37,305 nt of DNA from Acidobacteriota bacterium. Its GTDB lineage: Bacteria > Acidobacteriota > Vicinamibacteria > Vicinamibacterales > UBA2999. Both the position numbers and the translations under genes were made by a program. The notes under the pieces were generated by a model. That model had not been told where the DNA came from and did no database searches. It saw only the letters and a list, made by a program, of their open reading frames with translations. The stretch covers positions 1 to 37,305 of the forward strand of contig CAUJDN010000031.1 of assembly GCA_963169195.1 (NCBI GenBank), given 5' to 3'. Shown one piece after another: positions 25,212-33,415 of the stretch (position 1 is the stretch's first letter; each line of letters begins with the position of its first letter).

Positions 25212-25472
25212 CTAGCGCCTCCGCTGCTCGAGCGCGGCGATCTCGCTCTCGGCCTTCTGCAGCCGCCGGCCGAGCGACCAGACGTAGCCCACGACCACGA
25301 TCCACACGAAGCCGTACGCGGCCGCGACGAGGTTGATGGCGGGGATCTGCTCCTCGGGCGGCGCCTCCTCCATCGGCACGAACTCGTCGGCCGACGGCTG
25401 CGGCTGGGCCACGAGCGCGGCGGGGGCCGCCGTGAGCAGGGCGGCGAGGAACAGGGCTCGGCAGAATCGCAT
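25212..25472 (-). CDS. ccmD: CcmD-like protein with signal peptide
   Basis: An 86-residue membrane protein. The N-terminal 22 residues look like a signal peptide (ending ALVAQ). An acidic/proline linker (MEEAPPEEQ) leads to one helix AAAYGFVWIVVVGYVW followed by SLGRRLQKAESEIAALE, which matches the CcmD pattern of a YG-containing helix and basic/coiled tail. CcmD helps release holo-CcmE from the CcmABC complex. It is longer than the usual 45-70 residues because of the leader. Start ATG at 25472 overlaps the ccmC stop; a longer upstream frame is a shadow of ccmC. Confidence 0.75.
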   Translation of the reverse strand: MRFCRALFLAALLTAAPAALVAQPQPSADEFVPMEEAPPEEQIPAINLVAAAYGFVWIVVVGYVWSLGRRLQKAESEIAALEQRRR

Positions 25473-26131
25473 CACGCTTCGTCCTCGGCAAGGTAGAGGT
25501 CTTCGATCCGCACACGCTGGCGCTCGAGGCGCGCCCGCATGCCGAGCAGGGCCAGGAACAAGAGGAAGAACGCCGTGATGCAGAACCACAGCGGCCCGCC
25601 CATCTGCACCGGCAGCGTCGGCACCACCGAGGTCTGCGGGTGCAGCGTCCGCCACACGTTCACCGACACGAAGATGAAGGGCACGTTGGCCAGCCCGAAG
25701 AGCGCCATGCCGGCACCCAGCTTGTCGGCCCCTGGCCCGCCGTAGCGGCGCAGCAGCAGGTAGGCGACGAAGATCATCCACAGGATGAGGCTCGAGGTGA
25801 GCCGCGCGTCCCACACCCACCAGATGCCCCACGCCTTCCGCGCCCACAGCGGGCCGGTGACCAGCGTGATGATGCCGAAGACCACGGCCAGCTCCGCCGC
25901 CGCCAGCGCCCAGCCGTCCATGTCGCGCTTCTTCCCGAACAGGAACATGGCGCTCGCCGTGCCCGCGATGATCGCCGCCAGGAGGAACAGCCACGCTGCC
26001 GGCATGTGGAAGTAGAAAATCTTCTGCACGAGGCCCATCGTCGCCTCGTACGGCGCCGCATCGATGATCCACGGCGCCACCGCGAGCATCGCGCCAGCCA
26101 GGGCAAGCTCAATCTGATTCAGCTTCGTCAT
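25472..26131 (-). CDS. ccmC: Heme exporter / holo-CcmE assembly protein CcmC
   Basis: A 219-residue inner-membrane protein with six helices. It carries the tryptophan-rich signature WGIWWVWDARLTSS (101-114) that binds periplasmic heme, and the two flanking His ligand candidates in YFHMPAAW (His42) and WRTLHPQT. CcmC transfers heme to CcmE. I start it at the ATG at 26131; the frame extends upstream to 26209 through an AAGTCCC tandem array, encoding a repetitive segment not found in CcmC. The stop overlaps ccmD (TGATG). Confidence 0.9.
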   Translation of the reverse strand: MTKLNQIELALAGAMLAVAPWIIDAAPYEATMGLVQKIFYFHMPAAWLFLLAAIIAGTASAMFLFGKKRDMDGWALAAAELAVVFGIITLVTGPLWARKAWGIWWVWDARLTSSLILWMIFVAYLLLRRYGGPGADKLGAGMALFGLANVPFIFVSVNVWRTLHPQTSVVPTLPVQMGGPLWFCITAFFLLFLALLGMRARLERQRVRIEDLYLAEDEA

Positions 26132-26165
26132 CAGAAGTTCGCGGGGACAAACGTCCCGGCGCTCC

Positions 26166-26221
26166 GTACCCCGTACCCCAAGCCCCAAGTCCCAAGTCCC
26201 AAGTCCCAAGTCCCAAGTCCC
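26166..26221. repeat. Heptamer array of eight in-register units
   Basis: Reading the plus strand, two GTACCCC, one AAGCCCC and five AAGTCCC units follow without a break (56 bases), ending one base before the ccmB TAG stop. On the coding strand of the operon the units are GGGACTT, GGGGCTT and GGGGTAC, the first two being variants of the array at 17575-17605. The array separates ccmB from ccmC, while other ccm junctions overlap. Confidence 0.9.
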
Positions 26222-26222
26222 A

Positions 26223-26906
26223 CTACTCCGTCATCACCGGCTCGAACGTCCAGAGCGCCAGTGTCACGAACACCACGTCGAAGAAGACCAGCAGCGCAAT
26301 CCAGAAGCGCGCCAGCGCCTCGTCCGGCGTTCCCTGGAAGAGCGCCGCCGTCCCGCGGACCCCCGCGATCATGACCGGAACCGTGATGGGATACAACAGG
26401 ATCGGCAGCATCACGTCCCGGCTGCGCGCGCGTACCAGCATCGCGGCGAAGAGCGTCCCCACGGCGGCGAAGCCCGTGGTGCCCGCCAGCAGCAGGGCGG
26501 CCAGGTGGACCGGGTGTCCCAGGATGGGCGCCTGGAACAGCAGGCCCACCAGCGGCACCAGCACCATCTCGACCAGGGCCATCAGGAGCAGCATTCCGGC
26601 GAGCTTGCCGGCATAGATGGCCGGGCGATCGGCCGGCGCGAGCATCAGGGCGCGCAGCGTGTCGGCCTGCCGCTCGCGCTCGAAGGTGCGACCCAGCGCC
26701 AGCGTGCCCGAGAAAGCCGTGGCGATCCAGAGGATGGCGGCCGACACGTCGCCCACCGGGGTGCCCTCGCGGACCAGGCCGAAGGCGAACACCAGGACCA
26801 CGGTGAGCGCGAAGAAGAGCGTCGTGGACACGACCTCGAGGCTGCGTGCCTCGACCATCAGATCCTTCCGCACCACGAGCCACGCCACACGGAAGAAGTC
26901 CTTCAT
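26223..26906 (-). CDS. ccmB: Heme exporter permease CcmB
   Basis: A 227-residue inner-membrane protein with six hydrophobic helices. The N-terminus FRVAWLVVRKDLMVEARS and the following FSGTLALGRTFERERQADTLRALMLAPA region are characteristic of CcmB, the permease partner of the CcmA ATPase. ATG at 26906 overlaps the ccmA stop (ATGA). The frame is open further upstream, but that part shadows ccmA. The last residues VMTE are followed by TAG at the edge of a heptamer array. Confidence 0.9.
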   Translation of the reverse strand: MKDFFRVAWLVVRKDLMVEARSLEVVSTTLFFALTVVLVFAFGLVREGTPVGDVSAAILWIATAFSGTLALGRTFERERQADTLRALMLAPADRPAIYAGKLAGMLLLMALVEMVLVPLVGLLFQAPILGHPVHLAALLLAGTTGFAAVGTLFAAMLVRARSRDVMLPILLYPITVPVMIAGVRGTAALFQGTPDEALARFWIALLVFFDVVFVTLALWTFEPVMTE

Positions 26907-27610
26907 GACGCCATGATCGCGGCGTGATAGCGATCGCGCAGCGGCCCCTCCCCCGTGCCCACGCTCATCAGGCGGCCGTTCCTGAGGAACAGCTCGCGCG
27001 TGAGCAGGCCGTCCACCACGTCGAGGTCGTGCGTGGCCAGCACGATGAGCACGCCGCGCGCCTGCTCCTCGCGGAGCCGCGCCACCAGCGCGGCGGCCGA
27101 CGCCTGGTCCAGCCCGGTGAACGGCTCGTCGAGCAGCAGCAGCCGCGGGCCGTGCAGCAGCGCGCGCTCCAGCGCCACGCGCTGGCGCATCCCGCGCGAA
27201 TACCCGGAGACGTGGTCGTGGGCGCGCTCGCCCAGCCCGGCGCGATCGAGCGCCGCCGTCGCCCGCGCGGGTGCATCCCTCAGGCCGTACATCCGCCCGA
27301 AGAAGACCAGGTTCTCGAACGCCGTCAGCTCGGGATAGAGGAACAGATCGTGCCCGAGCATCCCAATACGCGCCCGCAGGCCCGCCCCGCCCTTCTCCGC
27401 CGTCACCGTGCCGTACTCCACGGTGCCTTCGGACGGCGCCAGCAGGGTGCCCAGGATGGCCAGCAGCGTGGACTTGCCGGCGCCGTTCGGTCCGAGCAGC
27501 CCGACGATGTCGCCGGCATCGCAGGTGAAGGTCACGCGCGACAGCGCCTTGCGTCGGCCGTAGTGGCGGGACAGGCTGGAGACCGACAGGCGCGCAAAGT
27601 CGTCGATCAC
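26903..27610 (-). CDS. ccmA: ABC transporter ATP-binding protein CcmA
   Basis: A 235-residue cytosolic ATPase. It has the Walker A GPNGAGKST (40-48), Q-loop-equivalent region GMLGHDLFLYPELT, ABC signature YSRGMRQR (137-144), Walker B LLLLDEP (157-163), D-loop GLD and the switch His in ATHDLD. Together with CcmB and CcmC it drives release of holo-CcmE from the CcmCDE complex in System I. Start GTG at 27610 overlaps the upstream stop (GTGA). As read here it lies after an unknown ccm-associated gene. Confidence 0.9.
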   Translation of the reverse strand: MIDDFARLSVSSLSRHYGRRKALSRVTFTCDAGDIVGLLGPNGAGKSTLLAILGTLLAPSEGTVEYGTVTAEKGGAGLRARIGMLGHDLFLYPELTAFENLVFFGRMYGLRDAPARATAALDRAGLGERAHDHVSGYSRGMRQRVALERALLHGPRLLLLDEPFTGLDQASAAALVARLREEQARGVLIVLATHDLDVVDGLLTRELFLRNGRLMSVGTGEGPLRDRYHAAIMAS

Positions 27611-28851
27611 GCGGCGGCCCCCTGGCCGCCCCCCGGGGCCTCGTCCAGCTCCGCAAGCACGCGCTCGAGCTCGGCCAGCAGGGCGGGCCGGCGCTCGCCG
27701 TCCTTCGCCTTCGCCTTGCCGGCGCGCCGTCGCTCTTCGATGGCCACTAGCTCGCGCATCAGGCGGGCGCGCTCGTCCTCGAGCGAGGCCCGCGCGGGCT
27801 TCTGCGATGGCGAGAAGCCCCAGACGAGGAATGCCGCGATGACCACGAAGGCCAGGCCCACGGCAATCCAGCGCGGCGTCATGTCGTGCACCGGGAGGTC
27901 CGTGAGGGTCACGGTCAGGACGTCCCCGGCGGCCAGCCGCGGGCCGTTGGCCAGCGTGAACAGCCTGCCGCCGTCGGCGTTCACCGTCTCCACCGTCGGG
28001 AGCTGGGCGGAGGTCATCTGGAGCGCGCCAATTTTCTCGACGGCCACGAACGGCTGCTCGAACGCCGCGGGCCACGCCTGCCGGAAGGTGTAGCGCCTCC
28101 CGACGTCCGGCATCGAGAACCCGATCTGCACGCTGGTCACACCCGGCGCGAACGGGCCGGTGACGCGCACCACCTCGCCGCGCGCCGTGGCCTGTGTCGT
28201 GGATCCCTGCATCAGCGTGGGGCTCTGGGCACCGTCCGGCAGCTGGATGTCCAGCGGACCGCCCGGGTCGATGGGCGTGCGTGCGTTGTTCACGATGTCG
28301 AGCAGGTAGAACACGGTCAGGACATCGTTCTGGAACTCGAAGATGACGCGCGACTGGCCGCCGAACACCACCGCCCCCGGACGCGCCGGCTCCTGGGCGG
28401 CCGCGTCGGCCGCGGCCCGCTCCTTCGCGGCAGCCGCGGACACCCCGGCCACCAGGGCCACGCGCACGCCACCGCGGGCAGGGACCGGCAGCTCCTGCGA
28501 CACCAGCATCTCGCCGTCCACCGTCGTCGTGGCCACGACCGTGGAACCGGCCGGGAAGCCGGTGAACTCGGCGCGCCCCTGCTCGTCGGTGGTCCCGGTC
28601 TTCGTCTCGCCGCCGCCGGTCACCGCCACGCTCTGTCCCACGACATTGTTGCCCATGCGCTCGCGGACGACGCGCACGGCGATGGTGCCATCCGGCAGCT
28701 CGCCAGCGGGGAGCGGAATGCCGGACATCTGGCCGGCATCGGGCCCCGCCACCTGGGCCAGCGCCGGCTGCGCGAGGATGAGTGCCAGCAGGCACGCCGC
28801 CACCAGCGCGGGACGCGCCGCGGGGCCTACGCGTGGAGTGATGTGCCGCAT
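27607..28851 (-). CDS. Secreted/membrane protein of the ccm operon, unknown
   Basis: A 414-residue protein. A signal peptide (1-33, ending LAQPALAQ) is followed by an exported beta-rich region; residues about 50-130 read like a carboxypeptidase-regulatory (CarboxypepD_reg) sandwich (GTTDEQGRAEFTGFPAGS). A further beta domain follows (DILTVFY, LDIQLPDGAQ, PFAPGVTSVQIGFSMPD), then one membrane helix near 345-363 (IAVGLAFVVIAAFLVWGF) and a charged helical cytosolic tail. The product would be anchored in the inner membrane with a large periplasmic part. Its 5' end overlaps the zinc-ribbon gene by 25 bases and its end overlaps ccmA, so it belongs to cytochrome c maturation by context. Function not known. 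Confidence 0.8.
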   Translation of the reverse strand: MRHITPRVGPAARPALVAACLLALILAQPALAQVAGPDAGQMSGIPLPAGELPDGTIAVRVVRERMGNNVVGQSVAVTGGGETKTGTTDEQGRAEFTGFPAGSTVVATTTVDGEMLVSQELPVPARGGVRVALVAGVSAAAAKERAAADAAAQEPARPGAVVFGGQSRVIFEFQNDVLTVFYLLDIVNNARTPIDPGGPLDIQLPDGAQSPTLMQGSTTQATARGEVVRVTGPFAPGVTSVQIGFSMPDVGRRYTFRQAWPAAFEQPFVAVEKIGALQMTSAQLPTVETVNADGGRLFTLANGPRLAAGDVLTVTLTDLPVHDMTPRWIAVGLAFVVIAAFLVWGFSPSQKPARASLEDERARLMRELVAIEERRRAGKAKAKDGERRPALLAELERVLAELDEAPGGGQGAAA

Positions 28852-29408
28852 TGTTTGCAGAAACGCGCGTCGGCGTCGTTGTGGGTGGCGCAGGAAGGGC
28901 ACGTGACGTCTTCGGGCCTCGAGGTCTTGGGGGCCTGGGTGTCGCGGGCCTGGGCCGTAACAAGGGTCGCCAGCTCGCGTTCGATCTGCTCCCGGTACCC
29001 GGTATTGGCGTCCAGCTGCTGCATGAGTCCGATGGCGCGCCGGCGCAGCCGCCCGCTCATGTCCTCGAAGTCCGCCTGCGACATCTTCTTCATCGCGTGG
29101 TCGAACTCCAGCTCCTTGATGGCGCGCAGCACGAGCGTCTTCTCGCGCTCGATCGCCGCGCGCGTGCGCCCGCCCGCCACCGTCGGCGCGCCGGCGATGG
29201 ACGGCGCCGTCAGCGGCGAGAGCATGCGGTACGCGCCCAGGCCCACGAAGCTCGCGGAGACGATCGTGAGGCTGAGGACGATGATGTTGGCGAGCGACTG
29301 CCCCGTCGCCACGATGACCACGGCCGTCGCGCCGAGCATGCCGCACAGCAGGAAGAACTGCCAGGCCGGGAGGCCCTGGTCGGCGGTGGTGTCGGACGGG
29401 GACGACAT
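28827..29408 (-). CDS. Membrane protein with C-terminal zinc ribbon, ccm operon
   Basis: A 193-residue protein. It has two membrane helices (about 16-38 and 40-62), a charged helical middle (REKTLVLRAIKELEFDHAMKKMS) like the CcmI/zinc-ribbon proteins of ccm clusters, and a C-terminal double CxxC ribbon (Cys170, 173, 184, 187). The middle region resembles the first part of CcmI (helper of apocytochrome delivery) only in pattern; I would not assign it. No Shine-Dalgarno precedes the ATG; eight bases upstream begins a GGGTTCTG tandem array. It lies between the ccmF fusion and the signal-peptide gene. Confidence 0.8.
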   Translation of the reverse strand: MSSPSDTTADQGLPAWQFFLLCGMLGATAVVIVATGQSLANIIVLSLTIVSASFVGLGAYRMLSPLTAPSIAGAPTVAGGRTRAAIEREKTLVLRAIKELEFDHAMKKMSQADFEDMSGRLRRRAIGLMQQLDANTGYREQIERELATLVTAQARDTQAPKTSRPEDVTCPSCATHNDADARFCKQCGTSLHA

Positions 29409-29415
29409 GGTGCTC

Positions 29416-29487
29416 GGGTTCTGGGGTTCTGGGGTTCTGGAGTTCTGGGGTTCTGGGGTTCTGGGGTTCTGGGGTTCTGGGGTTCTG
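29416..29487 (+). repeat. Octamer array GGGTTCTG, nine copies
   Basis: Nine in-register GGGTTCTG units (one variant GAGTTCTG at 29440-29447) occupy 72 bases between the zinc-ribbon gene and the ccmF fusion. The gap also holds a CCTTCTG heptamer run at 29521-29541. Confidence 0.92.
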
Positions 29488-29520
29488 AGTCCTCGAGGTT
29501 TCCCGCGCGGCTGTGTGTCC

Positions 29521-29541
29521 CCTTCTGCCTTCTGTCTTCTG
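29521..29541 (+). repeat. Heptamer array CCTTCTG, three copies
   Basis: CCTTCTG, CCTTCTG and TCTTCTG in register, eight bases from the ccmF TAG stop. This is the complement of the CAGAAGG family seen at 8932-8952 and 36727-36754. Confidence 0.75.
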
Positions 29542-29548
29542 CCTCCCC

Positions 29549-32020
29549 CTAGTCCAGGTCCCGCAATTCGTCATCGAGGCGCGACCCGAGTGTACTGTCC
29601 TCGTTGAGGAGGGCCGCCTCGCTCGCCACGTTCGGCTGGCTGGACCAGCGGATGGCCACGAGGCCGGCGCCCAGGAGGCCGACCAGGCCCAGCACGTACG
29701 GCAGCAGCCAGGCCACGCGGCCCATGCCCTGGTCCGGTGGCGAGCTGAGGACGTGGTTGCCGCCCTGCTCCGACACGTAGTGCGCCAGGACCTCGGCCTC
29801 GGTCTTCCCTTCCTCCAGCATCGACGTCACGTCGGTCTTGACGATCGCGCAGTGGCCGCACGAGCACTCGCCCACCGGCAGCTTCGAGCAGCCGCCGCAC
29901 CAGCAGGCCAGCTTCTTCGTGACGTCCTTGACGTCCTTCGAGAACACCTGCAGCCGCGAGTCGGTCGGGCTGTCCACGTGCTGCGCGCGCGCCAGGCCCG
30001 GCGCGAGCAGCAGCGCCAGGATGAGCATCGTCGCCGTCGCCGCCTCCGCGGGCATGCGGCTGGTGGCGAAGCTGATGGCGCGTTCCGGCAGCAGCGCGAT
30101 GCCCGTGCCGATGGCCAGGATGCCGAAGCCGAGCCAGATCCAGTTCACGAGCGGGTTGATGTGCACCTCGACGCTGGCGGTCTGGTCCTGCAGCTCGAAG
30201 GCGGGCATCACGATGTACAGGTCCTCGGCGAACGTGCGGCGGATGCCCACCTCGGTCGTCGGTTCCTCCTCGTGCTTGCGGTAGTACCACTTCGCCGGGT
30301 ACATCGTGCCCAGGTCCGCGCCGTCGGTGTCGCGCACGCTCACGTGCGCGGTCACCATCTGCTTCTGCCCGTCGTCGGTGACGCGGATGGCGTCCAGGTG
30401 CAGGATGTAGTTCCCGACGGTCGCCTCCTCGCCCGGCTTGAGCAGCAGCTGCTCGTCGCGGCTGAAGCCTTCACCCGCGAAGCCCAGGAAGATGAGCACG
30501 ATGCCCAGGTGGACGATGTAGCCGCCGTAGCGGCGCTTGTTACGGCCTACGAGGCCAATCATCGCGGTGAGAATGTCGGTGCCCGTCATCCCGCGCCGCA
30601 CGCTGGCGCCGCGGTAGAACTCCTGGCTGATGGTGCCGAAGACGAAGCCGCAGAGCGCGAAGCAGACGCCCGAGCTCCACACCCGCACGCCCATCGCGAC
30701 CAGCACACCCGCCGTGACCAGGCCCAGGCCGACCGGGAACAGGAACTGATCGACGAGGTTCCTGATGGTGGACTTGCGCCAGGCGAGGAGGGGCCCCACG
30801 CCGGTGAGGAACAGCAGCGCCAGCCCGATGGGCGTCATCCACCGGTTGAAGAACGGCGGCCCAACGGTGAGGCGCTCGCCGTTGATGGCCTCGGTGATGG
30901 TCGGGAACATCGTGGCGAACAGCACGAAGAACGCGGAGAAGAGGAGGATCCAGTTGTTCGCCAGGAACGCCGCCTCGCGCGAGACCCACGAGTCCAGTTC
31001 ATGGCGGGCCTGCAGGAGCGGCAGCCGGTAGATGACCCAGCCGAAGGCGAACACCGAGACGACGCCCATGAACGAGAGGAACAGCCGCGCGAGCGCCGGG
31101 TCGTCCCCGAAGGCGTGCACCGACTGCACGACGCCGGAGCGCGTCATGAACGTGCCGAAGATGGTCAGCAGGAACGTGGTGATCACGAGCGTGACGTTCC
31201 ACACGCGCAGCATGCCGCGCCGCTCCTGCACCATCACCGAGTGGAGGAAGGCGGTCGCCGTGAACCACGGCAGCAGCCCGGCGTTCTCCACCGGGTCCCA
31301 GCCCCAGAAGCCGCCCCAGCCCAGCTCTTCGTACGCCCAGATCATCCCGAGCGTGAGGCCCAGCGACAGGAAGAACCACGAGAACATCGTCCAGCGGCGC
31401 ACGGCGCGCAGCCACGAGTCGTCGAGCAGGCCGGTGATGAGGGCCGCCATGCCGAAGGCGAACGGGATGGTGAGCCCGACGAACCCGAGGTACATGGTCG
31501 GCGGATGGATGGCCATGTAGAAGTTCTGGAGCAGCGGGTTGAGGCCACGGCCGTCGGTCGGGTCCTGCGTGAGGTAGGTGTCGAACGGGTTGTTGTGGAT
31601 GATCATCAGGAAGAGGAAGAACATCTCCACCGCGCTGATGACGGCCACGACGTAGGGGATCAGCTCGCGGTGCCGGTCCCGGTTGACCTTCACCGCCACC
31701 GACCCGAAGAGCGACAGCAGGAACACCCAGAACATCACCGAGCCGTCCAGCCCGCCCCAGTAGGACGTGATCTTGTAGAACAGCGGCTGAACGCGGTCGG
31801 AGTAGCGCTGGACGTAGCGGATGGAATAGTCGCCCGCCACGAACGCGTAGATGATGACGCCGCTGGCCACCGTCATGAGCGCGGCGACGGTGTAGAAGGC
31901 CCCGATGCCGCTCTCGACGAGCCGCGTGTTGCGGCGCCGCGCCCCCGCGACGGAGGCCGCCAGCGCATAGGCGGCGATGACGAAGGTGACGAGCAGGAGG
32001 AACGAACCTAGTGAAGCCAT
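29549..32020 (-). CDS. ccmF: CcmF heme lyase fused to a CcmH-like domain
   Basis: An 823-residue protein with about fifteen membrane helices. The CcmF part (1 to about 655) has the WWD-type heme site WGGFWGWDPVENAG, the YWGGLDGS loop and DPTDGRGLNPLLQNFYMAIHPP. From residue 656 on, a second signal/anchor-like helix is followed by a domain resembling CcmH (CcmH/CycL/NrfF) with cysteines CWCGGC (706-711) and CSCGHC (719-724), a helix with MLEEGKTEAEVLAHYVSEQGG, and a final membrane helix (about 775-790). CcmF joins heme to apocytochrome c; CcmH is the apocytochrome thiol reductase. Usual CcmF is about 640-660 residues, so this is a natural fusion. It follows ccmE in the operon. Confidence 0.88.
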   Translation of the reverse strand: MASLGSFLLLVTFVIAAYALAASVAGARRRNTRLVESGIGAFYTVAALMTVASGVIIYAFVAGDYSIRYVQRYSDRVQPLFYKITSYWGGLDGSVMFWVFLLSLFGSVAVKVNRDRHRELIPYVVAVISAVEMFFLFLMIIHNNPFDTYLTQDPTDGRGLNPLLQNFYMAIHPPTMYLGFVGLTIPFAFGMAALITGLLDDSWLRAVRRWTMFSWFFLSLGLTLGMIWAYEELGWGGFWGWDPVENAGLLPWFTATAFLHSVMVQERRGMLRVWNVTLVITTFLLTIFGTFMTRSGVVQSVHAFGDDPALARLFLSFMGVVSVFAFGWVIYRLPLLQARHELDSWVSREAAFLANNWILLFSAFFVLFATMFPTITEAINGERLTVGPPFFNRWMTPIGLALLFLTGVGPLLAWRKSTIRNLVDQFLFPVGLGLVTAGVLVAMGVRVWSSGVCFALCGFVFGTISQEFYRGASVRRGMTGTDILTAMIGLVGRNKRRYGGYIVHLGIVLIFLGFAGEGFSRDEQLLLKPGEEATVGNYILHLDAIRVTDDGQKQMVTAHVSVRDTDGADLGTMYPAKWYYRKHEEEPTTEVGIRRTFAEDLYIVMPAFELQDQTASVEVHINPLVNWIWLGFGILAIGTGIALLPERAISFATSRMPAEAATATMLILALLLAPGLARAQHVDSPTDSRLQVFSKDVKDVTKKLACWCGGCSKLPVGECSCGHCAIVKTDVTSMLEEGKTEAEVLAHYVSEQGGNHVLSSPPDQGMGRVAWLLPYVLGLVGLLGAGLVAIRWSSQPNVASEAALLNEDSTLGSRLDDELRDLD

Positions 32021-32034
32021 AGGGGACCTTCGCG

Positions 32035-32140
32035 GAAAGTGAGAGGTGGGAAGTGAGAAGTGAGAAGCACGGCAGCGGAAGCGGGCGGTCGAACGGCGGT
32101 TGACACCTCCGACTTCTCACTTCTCACTTGTCACTTCATC
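32035..32140. repeat. Inverted pair of heptamer arrays (AAGTGAG / CTTCTCA)
   Basis: AAGTGAG, AGGTGGG, AAGTGAG, AAGTGAG run in register at 32037-32064; CTTCTCA, CTTCTCA, CTTGTCA run at 32113-32133. The 17 bases 32051-32067 and 32113-32129 are exact complements, able to form a long stem with a 45-base loop between ccmE and ccmF, two genes of one operon. Confidence 0.85.
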
Positions 32141-32150
32141 ACTTCCTGCT

Positions 32151-32567
32151 TCACTCCGTCCCCGAGGGTCCCCCGGGCCTGGCCTCGTACTTCGAGGGGC
32201 ACTTGGCCATCACGCCGTTCGGCGCGACCGTGAAGCCCTCGGGCGACAGTGTCCCCTTCAGCACCACCTCGGCCTCGCCCTTGAAGGTGTCGGGCACGAC
32301 GCCGGTGTAGGTGGCGTCCACGACGTGGCCGTTGCTCTGGACCTTGAACTTGTAGTCCAGGCTGCTCTTGCGCTTCAGGATGGAATCCGGCACGACGTAG
32401 CCGTGCAGCTGCAGCTTCTTGCCATACCACTCCGACGGCTGCGTCATCACCTCGTCCACGTGCTTGTAGTACTCGGTGGCTTCGCCCATCGTCGAGTACA
32501 GCAGCCCGCCGAACGACAACGCGAGAACGAGGCTCGTGAGACCGACCTTGACGGCTTTGTGGCTCAT
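32151..32567 (-). CDS. ccmE: Heme chaperone CcmE with a CxxxY heme-site variant
   Basis: A 138-residue single-pass protein with an N-terminal helix (8-25), and an OB-fold-like domain with [21 protein letters not shown] and [19 protein letters not shown] typical of CcmE. Near the C-terminus, where the canonical covalent heme-binding HxxxY occurs, the sequence is AKCPSKYE: Cys123 replaces His and Tyr127 is conserved. This matches CcmE of the alternative System I described in Desulfovibrio and archaea. The ATG overlaps the maf stop (ATGA). The stop is TGA. Confidence 0.9.
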   Translation of the reverse strand: MSHKAVKVGLTSLVLALSFGGLLYSTMGEATEYYKHVDEVMTQPSEWYGKKLQLHGYVVPDSILKRKSSLDYKFKVQSNGHVVDATYTGVVPDTFKGEAEVVLKGTLSPEGFTVAPNGVMAKCPSKYEARPGGPSGTE

Positions 32568-33151
32568 GGTAGGGACCTGATCGCTCCTCGTCCCTCAGGA
32601 TAGCGCATCAGCAGGTGGTAGACCAGCGCGACGGGCAGCCCGACAACGTTGGTGTAGGAGCCCTCGAGGCGGGTCACGAACCGCCCGGCACGGCCCTGGA
32701 CGGCGTAGGCACCGGCCTTGTCGTGCCATTCCCCGGTGGCGACGTACCGGTCGATCTCGTCGGAGGTCATCGGGGCGAACTCGACCGTAGTGACCGCCAC
32801 CTCCACGGTCGAGATCCCCGGCCCGACGAGGGCCACGCCGGTGAGCACCTGGTGCGCGCGCCCGGCCAGACGCCGCAGCATCGCCTGCGCCTCGGCCGTA
32901 TCGTCGGCCTTGGCCAGGATGCGGTCGTCCACGACGACCGTGGTGTCGGCCCCGAGGACCAGCCGCCCGGGGTGCTGCCGCGCCACTGCCTCGGCCTTCT
33001 CGCGCGCCACTCTCCTGACGTAGTCCGCGGGGACCTCGCCGGGGTGGGGGGTCTCGTCCACCTCGGACGGCCGTGCCTCGAAGCGGATGCCCGCCGCCGT
33101 CAGCAGTTGGGCGCGGCGCGCCGAGGCTGACGCCAGGACGAGCCTGTCCAT
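32564..33151 (-). CDS. maf: Maf-type nucleoside triphosphate pyrophosphatase
   Basis: A 195-residue Maf/YhdE family protein. Motifs are [14 protein letters not shown] (4-17), the catalytic acidic site [19 protein letters not shown], and [13 protein letters not shown]. It hydrolyses non-canonical or dTTP/UTP nucleotides in the cytosol; in many bacteria it affects septation. I start it at ATG 33151, where the LASASARR motif begins three residues in; a frame continuing to 33250 encodes a repetitive Asn/Pro-rich segment from the GATTG repeats. It is translationally coupled to ccmE and is the first gene of the ccm operon. Confidence 0.9.
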   Translation of the reverse strand: MDRLVLASASARRAQLLTAAGIRFEARPSEVDETPHPGEVPADYVRRVAREKAEAVARQHPGRLVLGADTTVVVDDRILAKADDTAEAQAMLRRLAGRAHQVLTGVALVGPGISTVEVAVTTVEFAPMTSDEIDRYVATGEWHDKAGAYAVQGRAGRFVTRLEGSYTNVVGLPVALVYHLLMRYPEGRGAIRSLP

Positions 33152-33400
33152 TGATGATTGCTGATTGCCGATCGGGTGATTCATTGCGCGATTGGTGATT
33201 GGGGCATTGGGCATTGGATTGGCGATTGGCGGATCGGGCGAGTGGGGCATTCGGCGTCACGCCGGGCCGATCCATCGGCGTCCAGTGTGCCCCCCAATCC
33301 CCCAATCCCCCAATGATCAATCCCAATGCCTGAATCCGCCAATCACCAATCACCCAATGAATCGCTCAATCGTCAATCGTCAATCGCCAATGGGCAGGCG
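33152..33400. repeat. GATTG/CCAAT repeat cluster between divergent genes
   Basis: The maf-dciA gap is almost entirely made of GATTG-based units on the left (for example GATTGGTGATTGG, 33190-33202) and their complements on the right (CCAATCACCAATC, 33339-33351, an exact 13-base complement; CCCCCAAT x3, 33291-33314; CGTCAAT repeats at 33371-33384). The two halves could fold into a large imperfect hairpin. No gene or promoter consensus is evident within it. Confidence 0.8.
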
Positions 33401-33409
33401 CCAGGATGC

Positions 33410-33415
33410 TATCCT
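33410..33415 (+). promoter_or_regulatory. Candidate -10 element for the dciA-like gene
   Basis: TATCCT lies six bases before the ATG at 33422, immediately after the GATTG repeats end. It is a weak hexamer; no -35 is seen. The distance again suggests a leaderless start. Confidence 0.3.

Noticed and set aside
26132..26209. N-terminal extension of CcmC
   Set aside because: It is translated from the AAGTCCC array and has no counterpart in CcmC proteins.
29416..29487. Possible CRISPR array
   Set aside because: The repeats are 8 bases and directly adjacent with no unique spacers, and no cas gene is present.
29513..32011. 832-codon plus-strand frame opposite ccmF
   Set aside because: Composition is highly charged and repetitive without motifs, and ccmF on the other strand is unambiguous.
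33152..33250. N-terminal extension of Maf through the GATTG repeats
   Set aside because: The extension is repeat-coded (Asn/Pro/Ile) and the family motif starts right after the ATG at 33151.
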